26,157 bases of DNA from an uncultured Carnobacterium sp. Its GTDB lineage: Bacteria; Bacillota; Bacilli; Lactobacillales; Aerococcaceae. The notes under the pieces are model-generated. The model worked only from the letters and a program-made list of their open reading frames with translations, searched no databases and was not told where the DNA came from. Where the stretch lies: assembly GCA_937976325.1 (NCBI GenBank), contig CALJSD010000037.1, forward strand, positions 1-26,157. The letters are read 5' to 3'. Both the position numbers and the translations under genes were made by a program. Positions 15,759 through 22,011 of the stretch are shown here, piece after piece (positions within the stretch are counted from its first letter, which is position 1; each line of letters begins with the position of its first letter).

Positions 15759-17114
15759 ATGAAAAGTACGATACAAGAAAATCATAAATTTAAAGCTCTG
15801 CTAACTATTTTAATTCCAGTTTTAATTTATCAAATTGCCAATTATTCGGCTCAATTTATTGATACAGTAATGACAGGACGTTATAACGAAGTCCATCTTG
15901 CCGGAGTATCGATTGGTGGGAGTTTGTACGCACCGTTTTTCACTCTGTTGACGGGGCTGATTTCAGGTCTAGTTCCGATTGTTGGACAATATTTTGGCCA
16001 GAAGAAACTGGATAAAATTGAACAGGTGATGCGTCAATATTTAATCATTGGCGTGGTGCTAGCTGTTGGTTTATTTGTTTTAGGAGCGTTATTTTTAAAA
16101 CCTGTATTAGGGATTATGAATTTAGAACAAGAAGTGGAAGCTGTAGCGGTGGGATATTTAGCTTGGTTATCATTAGGATTTATTCCGTTACTTCTCTTTA
16201 GTGTATTACGATCCTTTGTGGATGCCTTAGGGTTAACTAGAGTATCGATGATGCTGATGGTATTAGTAGTTCCGTTCAATATGTTCTTTAACTATTCGCT
16301 CATTTACGGTCAGTTCGGCTTTCCGGAGATGGGAGGAGCTGGGGCTGGACTTGGAACAGCACTGGCTTACTGGGGATTACTCGTAGTTGCAGTGGTTGTC
16401 TTTAGAAAACATCCGGTATTAAAAGAGTATGATATTTTAAAATGGAGTGGAATTAATATCAAGATGTGGAAAGAACCATTTAAGATTGGACTTCCAATTG
16501 GGTTGTCGATTTTTGCGGAAGTGGCCGTTTTTGCATTTGTGGGATTACTCATGTCGAAATTTGGGACATCGATTATTGCATCTCACCAAGCTGCGATGAA
16601 CTTTGCGACAGTTGTTTATGCATTCCCAATCAGTATTTCTACTGCGTTAACCATTATTGTTTCTTATGAAGTCGGTAGAAAAGATATTCGTTCAGCCATG
16701 CAGTTTGCTTATATTGGTATCGCGACGGCTGTGACACTTGCTCTTGTGACATTAACCTTATTAGCGCTCAATATCCAATCGGTGGCCGCGCTATATGGAA
16801 CAGAACCAGACTTTATTCAATTAACCGTTGTATTTTTAACTTATAGTCTGTTGTTCCAACTGTTTGATGCAGTGGCAGCACCCATTCAAGGAACACTAAG
16901 AGGGTTCAAAGACGTTCAAATGCCATTTATCTTGTTTTTAATTGGCTATTGGATTATTGGATTGCCAATTGGTTTTATATTAGATAATGCATTTAATGCT
17001 GGCCCATATTCATATTGGATTGGACTAATTATCGGATTAATGAGTAGTTGTATTTTCTTAGTCGTTCGATTAAGAAAAGTATTTAAAAAATATAAAGAAT
17101 TACGAGGTGTGTAA
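15759..17114 (+). CDS. MATE-family multidrug/Na+ antiporter (NorM-like)
   Basis: The 451 residues have about 12 hydrophobic segments in two similar halves, as expected for MATE exporters. The N-terminal stretch ILIPVLIYQIANYSAQFID, the following DTVMTGRY (around TM1) and the VPIVGQYFGQKK stretch (TM2-loop) are typical. The protein should export cationic drugs or metabolites in exchange for Na+ or H+; the substrate is unknown. An AGGAGTG site precedes the ATG. Its stop codon touches the start of the CPBP gene, which fixes it inside the operon. Confidence 0.93.
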   Translation: MKSTIQENHKFKALLTILIPVLIYQIANYSAQFIDTVMTGRYNEVHLAGVSIGGSLYAPFFTLLTGLISGLVPIVGQYFGQKKLDKIEQVMRQYLIIGVVLAVGLFVLGALFLKPVLGIMNLEQEVEAVAVGYLAWLSLGFIPLLLFSVLRSFVDALGLTRVSMMLMVLVVPFNMFFNYSLIYGQFGFPEMGGAGAGLGTALAYWGLLVVAVVVFRKHPVLKEYDILKWSGINIKMWKEPFKIGLPIGLSIFAEVAVFAFVGLLMSKFGTSIIASHQAAMNFATVVYAFPISISTALTIIVSYEVGRKDIRSAMQFAYIGIATAVTLALVTLTLLALNIQSVAALYGTEPDFIQLTVVFLTYSLLFQLFDAVAAPIQGTLRGFKDVQMPFILFLIGYWIIGLPIGFILDNAFNAGPYSYWIGLIIGLMSSCIFLVVRLRKVFKKYKELRGV

Positions 17115-18125
17115 ATGTTTGAATCATATAAAGAAGAAGTAACATTTAATGAACAAAGAGGGGCTGAAGATTTCGACCCACAAAATGAATTTTATCAAGA
17201 AGATATGGAAGAATCGTTTAAAAAAGACATTACTTCTATTGGAAGAAGATTAATTGTTTATATGTTAGTTTTCTTCTTCTTCGCAGCTGCTGGTCAACAA
17301 GGGGCACTCCAAAATGCAGTTGACACTGAAGATTTTTACGGAATTTGGGGAGTAGGGCTATTTATCGCTGCTTCTCTAAGTTTACTCGTTTGGGCTCTTT
17401 CTAAAAAGTTCCCAATGAAACGTATTTATGAGCACGTAGCTCCAAGACGAATGAATATTCAGTCGTTTGCGGTTCTTTCAGCGAGTTTATTTGGAATTCG
17501 TTTTATCTCAAAATTTATTTTAGCAGGACTAGAAAAATTATTCTTTGAAATGGGAATTCCAGCAACACTTGTTTCTGAATCTAGTGAAGAAGTGACAGCA
17601 AGTATTATTTTTGTACTGTATTTAGGAGTTATGGCTCCAGTTGTAGAAGAATTTATCTTTAGAGGATTCATCGGTTATCGTATCGAACGTTATGGAAAAG
17701 TATTTACGATTTTATTTACGTCTCTTATTTTCTCATTATTCCACGCTAACATTACTCAAGGAGTCTTCACTTTTATGGCAGGGATTGTTTTCGCTTATGT
17801 GGCTCTTGAGTATGGTTTCCAATGGGCAGTAGCCTTCCATATGATGAATAACTTCTTGTTTGCAATTGTTGTCGATATTTATCTTGCTCAAATGCTAAAT
17901 TTTGGCAATTTTTCTCTCGCTCAACTACTAGATTTAATTGGCTTTGTCGTATTAGTTTTTGTGATTATTTTGAAATGGAAAGACATTAAAGAATATATGG
18001 ACGTGAATCGTGGTTTTCATGGAATTGCACAAATTACGTTTAGTCGAGTAACGATTATCTTATACATTATTTATCTTTTATATCGTACAATTGCGCCATA
18101 TTTCGTATTTTACTTGTATTTTTAG
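17115..18125 (+). CDS. CPBP-family intramembrane glutamic protease
   Basis: The 336-residue membrane protein has an acidic soluble N-terminus of about 45 residues and then about eight hydrophobic segments. The Abi/CPBP signature is complete: EEFIFR (about 177-182), SLFHANI with a conserved histidine (about 207-212), and HMMNN (about 242-246). Members process membrane proteins; in lactic acid bacteria some give bacteriocin self-immunity, but no bacteriocin gene is present here. The ATG directly follows the MATE stop codon. Only the GAGGTGTG stretch inside the MATE end can act as ribosome binding site, so translation is probably coupled. Confidence 0.92.
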   Translation: MFESYKEEVTFNEQRGAEDFDPQNEFYQEDMEESFKKDITSIGRRLIVYMLVFFFFAAAGQQGALQNAVDTEDFYGIWGVGLFIAASLSLLVWALSKKFPMKRIYEHVAPRRMNIQSFAVLSASLFGIRFISKFILAGLEKLFFEMGIPATLVSESSEEVTASIIFVLYLGVMAPVVEEFIFRGFIGYRIERYGKVFTILFTSLIFSLFHANITQGVFTFMAGIVFAYVALEYGFQWAVAFHMMNNFLFAIVVDIYLAQMLNFGNFSLAQLLDLIGFVVLVFVIILKWKDIKEYMDVNRGFHGIAQITFSRVTIILYIIYLLYRTIAPYFVFYLYF

Positions 18126-18140
18126 TTAGGAGGATCCAGT

Positions 18141-18374
18141 TTGAATACCATTTATTTAGAAGATAGCGTCTATACAACCATTACTGATCATCCAGAAGTA
18201 AAGGATTTACTCGTTGAAATTGGCTTTAAACCACTCAATCAACCGCAGATGGTTCATACGGTTGGACGTATCACGAATCTTGTTAAGGGTTCTAAAATTG
18301 CAAAAGTTCCTTTAGAAACCATTGTAGAAACATTAGAAATGAATGGATACATCGTTAAAGAAAGCAGGGATTAG
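18141..18374 (+). CDS. DUF1858 domain protein
   Basis: The 77-residue cytoplasmic protein starts at TTG (18141) behind a strong GGAGGA site; no better ATG exists in this frame. LEDSVYTTITDHPEVKDLLV and IGFKPL match the DUF1858 domain, which also occurs beside or fused to DUF438 proteins and near hybrid-cluster proteins. The domain is a small helical bundle of unknown function. The partner DUF438 gene starts immediately after its TAG stop codon (18372-18374), so the two are translated together. A joint role in redox or gas sensing is an inference from this pairing. Confidence 0.85.
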   Translation: MNTIYLEDSVYTTITDHPEVKDLLVEIGFKPLNQPQMVHTVGRITNLVKGSKIAKVPLETIVETLEMNGYIVKESRD

Positions 18375-19592
18375 ATGGCCAAAGATGATTACACAATGGA
18401 AGAGCGTCAGGAGATTTTAAAAGACTTGATGCTACGCCTTCACGCAGGAGAAGATAAAGAAGTCATTCAAAGAGAATTCAATGCAACCTTTGATGAAATC
18501 ACTCCTTATGAAATCCAATTAATGGAGCGTAACCTAATGAGTGAAGGGATTACCTTTGCTGAAATTATGAGTCTTTGTAATGTCCATGCGAACTTGATGG
18601 GGTCTAAAGTTAACACGGAAACGACCGTTGCTGATTTTGAACAACCAGGTCATCCAGTACATGTCATGAAGATGGAGAATTTAGCGATTCGTGGCGCATT
18701 AGACCGCGTGGAGCGCTTGTTGAAGAACTATCTAGACACGAAGGATGAAACGATTAAAAAAGGCTTGTATCGTCAAATTTCGTTGCTTGGTCAGTTTGAT
18801 AATCACTATCAAAGAAAAGAATATGCGATGTTTCCGATTATGGAGAAGAAAGGCATTACTGCACCACCTAAAGTGATGTGGGGAGTCGATGACCAGATTC
18901 GTGAATTGTATAAGGATTTCAAGAAGGCACTAGAAAACGAACAAGCTAATGTGCTAGAAGAGTTTGAAGTGGTCCGTGATGAATTACTAGAGATGATTCA
19001 AAAGGAAGAAAACATTCTGATTCCAATGGTCGAACAAGTCTTCCATGTTGATGATTGGGAATCCATTGCTATTCAGTCTCCAGAATACGGATATTGTATT
19101 GTTAAACCTGAAAAAGAGTGGGCTGTTAAAAAAGACTTTGCCCCTGTGAAGACAAAAGTCGAGGTTGAAGAAGAGGGAGATATTCCTTTATCCACTGGGT
19201 CATTGTCATTAAAACAACTGAATTTGATTTTGAATTTATTACCGATGGAATTGTCGTTTGTAGATCACAATAATATTGTGAAATACTACAATGAAGGTAA
19301 TGGAGAAGAGAAAATCTTCAAACGTACTCCAAGTGCGATTGGTCGTGATGTGATTTTGTGTCACCCACCAAAAGTGCATGAAACGGTTCAAACTATTTTT
19401 GAACAACTAAAGTCAAAACAAAAAGAAAAAGAAGAAATGTGGTTTAAGAAAGACGGCATGATGGTTCATGTGACATATCACGCGGTTTTGGATGAAGATG
19501 GTAACTATGTTGGGTGTCTTGAATACGTTCAAAATATCCAGGCGTTAGTGGAGCATTTTAATCAATCAGATGTTAAGCGAACACTTTCTTAA
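18375..19592 (+). CDS. DUF438 - hemerythrin-like - PAS domain protein
   Basis: The 405-residue soluble protein has three parts. Residues 1-80 are DUF438 (RQEILKDLMLRLHAGED, SLCNVHANLMG). Residues 90-230 are hemerythrin-like, with GHPVHVMKMEN (92-102), FDNHYQRKEYAMFP (141-154), PPKVMWGVDDQIRELY (164-179) and EENILIPM (211-218). Residues 280-390 are a PAS domain with the CHPPKVHETV stretch (329-338). Such proteins are thought to bind iron or heme and sense O2, NO or redox state; this is not proven for this group. Where many hemerythrin domains have a His-Asp-Glu triplet, D172 occupies the first position. It is last in the operon. Confidence 0.88.
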   Translation: MAKDDYTMEERQEILKDLMLRLHAGEDKEVIQREFNATFDEITPYEIQLMERNLMSEGITFAEIMSLCNVHANLMGSKVNTETTVADFEQPGHPVHVMKMENLAIRGALDRVERLLKNYLDTKDETIKKGLYRQISLLGQFDNHYQRKEYAMFPIMEKKGITAPPKVMWGVDDQIRELYKDFKKALENEQANVLEEFEVVRDELLEMIQKEENILIPMVEQVFHVDDWESIAIQSPEYGYCIVKPEKEWAVKKDFAPVKTKVEVEEEGDIPLSTGSLSLKQLNLILNLLPMELSFVDHNNIVKYYNEGNGEEKIFKRTPSAIGRDVILCHPPKVHETVQTIFEQLKSKQKEKEEMWFKKDGMMVHVTYHAVLDEDGNYVGCLEYVQNIQALVEHFNQSDVKRTLS

Positions 19593-19604
19593 TGACTTTC
19601 AATA

Positions 19605-19613
19605 TGTTACAAT
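19605..19613 (+). promoter_or_regulatory. nptA promoter, extended -10
   Basis: TGTTACAAT fits the extended -10 pattern TGnTAnAAT and lies 52 bases before the ATG. The -35 region is weak (TTTCTT, 19585-19590). No terminator separates it from the DUF438 gene, so read-through is also possible. Confidence 0.55.
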
Positions 19614-19617
19614 GCAC

Positions 19618-19633
19618 GTGGAATACATTCCAC
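19618..19633 (+). repeat. 16-bp palindrome at the nptA transcription start, possible operator
   Basis: GTGGAAT and ATTCCAC form a perfect 7-bp inverted repeat around AC. It begins five bases after the -10 box, so it overlaps the expected start of the transcript. It could be a repressor site or a 5' hairpin. Confidence 0.55.
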
Positions 19634-19665
19634 ATTACACTTAACTTTAAAGGAGTTATTGACTT

Positions 19666-21297
19666 ATGTATACGACGATGATTCTCGGCGCAATTGCAGG
19701 TCTAAGTTTATTCTTATACGGGATGCAATTGATGGGCGATGGATTACAAAAAGTAGCCGGTGAAGGCTTAAAAGGGATTATTCGTAGATTAACGAAAAAT
19801 CGATTCATGTCTGTCTTAGTTGGGATGTTTGTTACAACAATTATTCAAAGCTCATCTGCAACGACAGTAATGGTTGTTGGTTTCGTAAATGCTGGGCTTA
19901 TGACATTAGCGCAAGCAGTAGGAGTTGTCTTTGGGGCAAATATCGGGACAACGATAACGGGACAAATGGTTTCCTTCAACTTGTCACAATGGGCGCCGCT
20001 TGTCATTGCAGCTGGTTTAGTAGCTAACATGCTGACTAAAAATCCAAAAGTAAAAGAAGCGAGTGAAATCTTCATTGGTTTCGGGATTCTATTTATCGGT
20101 ATGAGTACATTAAGTACTTCACTAGAACCGTTAAAAGAATTACCAGAGTTTACAAACTGGATTTTGCAATATGGTAGTAACCCATTTATCGGAGTAGGAA
20201 TCGGTCTTTTAATGACTCTTGTATTGCAAAGTTCTTCAGCAACCATTGGGGTATTAATCGCACTTGCTAGTCAAGGCGTACTTCCAATTACAACAGCTGT
20301 ATTTATCATCTTCGGGGACAACATCGGAACATGTACAACAGCGTTAATTAGTAGTTTAGGAACTTCTCGCAGAGGAAAACAAGTAGCTTTATTCCACTTA
20401 ATGATTAATGTTATCGGTACAGTTTACTTTATGCTTTTCCTTCGCGGTATTCTTGTGAATGTTGTTGAATCTATTGATCCTGGTAATGTTGCTCGTCAGA
20501 TTGCCAATGCACATACGATTTTCAATATCGTTAACGTAATTGTCCTATTCCCATTCACAAATCTTTTAGTGAAGTTGATTCAAATGATTATTCCGGATGG
20601 GGAAGACGAAGAAGAAAGCATTACGCGTTATCTTGATAAACGTATCTTGGTAACTCCATCAATCGCGTTAGAAAATACAATGTATGAATTCGCTGCGATG
20701 GCTCAAGAAACAAGTCACGCTTTAGAAAATGCGATTGGAGCTGCTCGTACGCGTGATAAGAAACTTGTGAAGAAAGCTCTTGAAAACGAGAAAAATATCA
20801 ATGCGTATGAAAAAGCCATCGTGAAGTACTTAGTTGAAATTTCTCAACAAAATGTTTCTGCTAAAGACCAACAAACAATCGATGAATTGTTTAGTACAGC
20901 AAATGATATCGAGCGTATTGGAGATCACGCAGAAAACATTGCAGACTTTGCAAAATCAATTATCGAACGCGAAATCTTCCTGGACGAAGATACAGCTCAT
21001 GAATTGGATGGCTTGTACGCTCTTGTTCAAAAAGGATTCGCATTATCAATCGATGCGTTATCAACTGGAGACCAAGATAAAGTTCAACAAGCGATTCAAA
21101 TCGAACGTGATATCGATAAACTCAAAATTGAAGTTCGCGATAAATACATGAAACGTATGAACAAAGGGATTGCTTCTGCCGAATCAGGTATTTTCGTAAT
21201 GGACTTATTAAGTAACTTAGAACGTGTCAGCGACCACTTCAGAAATATTTCTGAAACGGTAGAACGCTTAAAACGTGCGGTTATCGTAACTGAATAA
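19666..21297 (+). CDS. nptA: Na/Pi cotransporter family protein with PhoU-like C-terminus
   Basis: The 543-residue protein joins a membrane domain (about 1-310) to a cytoplasmic PhoU-like helical domain (about 335-540). The membrane part has the duplicated family motif, IIQSSSATTVMVVG (about 60-73) and LVLQSSSATIGVLI (about 187-200), and GANIGTT and GDNIGTC repeats. It should import phosphate with Na+; the PhoU-like tail with ANDIERIGDHAENIADFA probably regulates uptake. The ATG follows AAAGGAG by 13 bases, a rather long distance (19650-19665 region). It stands alone between its promoter and a strong terminator. Confidence 0.93.
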   Translation: MYTTMILGAIAGLSLFLYGMQLMGDGLQKVAGEGLKGIIRRLTKNRFMSVLVGMFVTTIIQSSSATTVMVVGFVNAGLMTLAQAVGVVFGANIGTTITGQMVSFNLSQWAPLVIAAGLVANMLTKNPKVKEASEIFIGFGILFIGMSTLSTSLEPLKELPEFTNWILQYGSNPFIGVGIGLLMTLVLQSSSATIGVLIALASQGVLPITTAVFIIFGDNIGTCTTALISSLGTSRRGKQVALFHLMINVIGTVYFMLFLRGILVNVVESIDPGNVARQIANAHTIFNIVNVIVLFPFTNLLVKLIQMIIPDGEDEEESITRYLDKRILVTPSIALENTMYEFAAMAQETSHALENAIGAARTRDKKLVKKALENEKNINAYEKAIVKYLVEISQQNVSAKDQQTIDELFSTANDIERIGDHAENIADFAKSIIEREIFLDEDTAHELDGLYALVQKGFALSIDALSTGDQDKVQQAIQIERDIDKLKIEVRDKYMKRMNKGIASAESGIFVMDLLSNLERVSDHFRNISETVERLKRAVIVTE

Positions 21298-21304
21298 GAC
21301 ACTC

Positions 21305-21338
21305 AATCCGTAGGCAATTTTTGTCTACGGATTTTTTT
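21305..21338 (+). terminator. nptA terminator
   Basis: AATCCGTAG (21305-21313) pairs with CTACGGATT (21325-21333), extended inward by GC/GT pairs, and is followed by a T run. Confidence 0.9.
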
Positions 21339-21349
21339 GTAAAAGTGTG

Positions 21350-21371
21350 GTGATACCGTATACGGTATCAC
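21350..21371 (+). promoter_or_regulatory. 22-bp perfect palindrome, operator of the small HTH locus
   Basis: GTGATACCGTA (21350-21360) is followed without a gap by its exact reverse complement. It ends 10 bases before a TATAAT box, so it covers the -35 region of the downstream promoter. This is the usual layout of an autoregulated antitoxin or XRE-repressor operon. Confidence 0.8.
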
Positions 21372-21381
21372 TCTTATAAAG

Positions 21382-21387
21382 TATAAT
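21382..21387 (+). promoter_or_regulatory. -10 box of the small HTH locus
   Basis: A perfect TATAAT lies 19 bases before the ATG at 21407 and seven bases before the AGGAGG site. The -35 region is inside the palindrome and has no consensus match. Confidence 0.6.
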
Positions 21388-21406
21388 GAGTTTAGGAGGG
21401 ATGTTT

Positions 21407-21574
21407 ATGGGAGAAACATATGAAATTGGAGAATCGACATACGAGCAGATTAAAGATTTTCCTTATGATGAGTTAGTAAAAATACTTGCGACACTAACCA
21501 TTGTTGAAGAAGAAGGTCTGACACCTGCTGTTTGGAAAAAATGGGGAGAGGTAAAGGAAATCGTGATACTTTAG
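21407..21574 (+). CDS. Short protein of unknown function upstream of an antitoxin-like gene
   Basis: The ATG at 21407 lies seven bases after AGGAGG and gives 55 residues starting MGETYEIGESTYEQIKDFPY. Earlier ATGs at 21386 and 21401 are on or before the ribosome site. I do not recognise a family. It is acidic with two likely helices, including ELVKILATLTIVEEEGL, which vaguely recalls the helical lead of RelE/HigB toxins. It has no signal peptide or membrane segment. It may be intact, a decayed toxin cut short by a frameshift, or an antitoxin-locus leader peptide. It lies between a strong operator and the HTH gene. Confidence 0.5.
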   Translation: MGETYEIGESTYEQIKDFPYDELVKILATLTIVEEEGLTPAVWKKWGEVKEIVIL

Positions 21575-21666
21575 TTTTCGAAGTATCCAGAAACTATAAG
21601 GAAGGTGTACCAAATGGGCCAATACCAAAAGAAATTATACACAGAGTTAGAGTCTACTTATCCTAA
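21541..21666 (+). pseudogene. Possible out-of-frame C-terminal remnant of a HigB/RelE-like toxin
   Basis: A second frame opens at ATG 21541 inside the short gene and runs 41 codons into the start of the HTH gene. It contains RDTLVFEVSRNYKEG and PIPKEIIHRVRVYLS. The last part resembles the common toxin ending in which a Pro-Lys-x-Glu-Ile helix leads to an Arg-rich end. The resemblance is weak and by eye only. The ordinary alternative is a chance frame. Confidence 0.2.
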
Positions 21667-21895
21667 TTTTGTAGCTGATTTTAATAAAGAGTATTCGAAG
21701 CAGAAGATTGCGCTGCAACTTGTTGAATTACGTTTAGAAACAGGGCTTTCTCAAAGGAAATTTGCTAAAGCGAATGAACTAATGCAAAATAAAGTCTCCA
21801 TTCTTGAAAATGGGAAAAGTAATTCTAGGCTGTCGACCATTATTGAGTTAGCTGCAAAGAATGGATACAAGGTCGAATTAAAATTTACAAAGTAA
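21614..21895 (+). CDS. XRE-family HTH protein, HigA-type antitoxin-like
   Basis: I start at ATG 21614 (MGQYQKKLYTELESTYPNFV), 93 residues, seven bases after AAGGAAGG; a GTG at 21605 is within that site. The HTH is VELRLETGLSQRKFAKANELMQNKVSILENG (residues about 36-66), a standard Cro/CI fold. The tail IIELAAKNGYKVELKFTK is typical of antitoxins of the HigA group. The upstream perfect palindrome fits autorepression by this protein. A terminator follows. Whether a working toxin partner exists is the open question. Confidence 0.8.
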   Translation: MGQYQKKLYTELESTYPNFVADFNKEYSKQKIALQLVELRLETGLSQRKFAKANELMQNKVSILENGKSNSRLSTIIELAAKNGYKVELKFTK

Positions 21896-21901
21896 GCAAG
21901 A

Positions 21902-21932
21902 AAGCTAGTCTACAACAGGCTAGCTTATTTTT
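21902..21932 (+). terminator. Terminator of the small HTH locus
   Basis: AAGCTAGTCT (21902-21911) pairs with AGGCTAGCTT (21917-21926) with one G-T pair and an ACAAC loop, followed by ATTTTTG. Confidence 0.85.
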
Positions 21933-21972
21933 GTTTGTAGTTAGTACAAAGGTTTAAAAAACAACAAGAGTA

Positions 21973-21981
21973 TGATAGAAT
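21973..21981 (+). promoter_or_regulatory. ABC-F gene promoter, extended -10
   Basis: TGATAGAAT matches the extended -10 pattern and lies 30 bases before the ATG. TTTAAA (21953-21958) at 17 bases is a weak -35 box. Confidence 0.45.
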
Positions 21982-22011
21982 GAATCGAATTCAAAAACAA
22001 AGGAGAACGAA

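Noticed and set aside
17115..18125. CPBP protease as bacteriocin immunity gene
   Set aside because: No bacteriocin precursor with a double-glycine leader, nor a bacteriocin export or modification gene, is found nearby.
20834..21151. A 105-codon frame inside the nptA gene
   Set aside because: It is an out-of-frame shadow of the PhoU-like part, with no ribosome binding site and unlikely composition.
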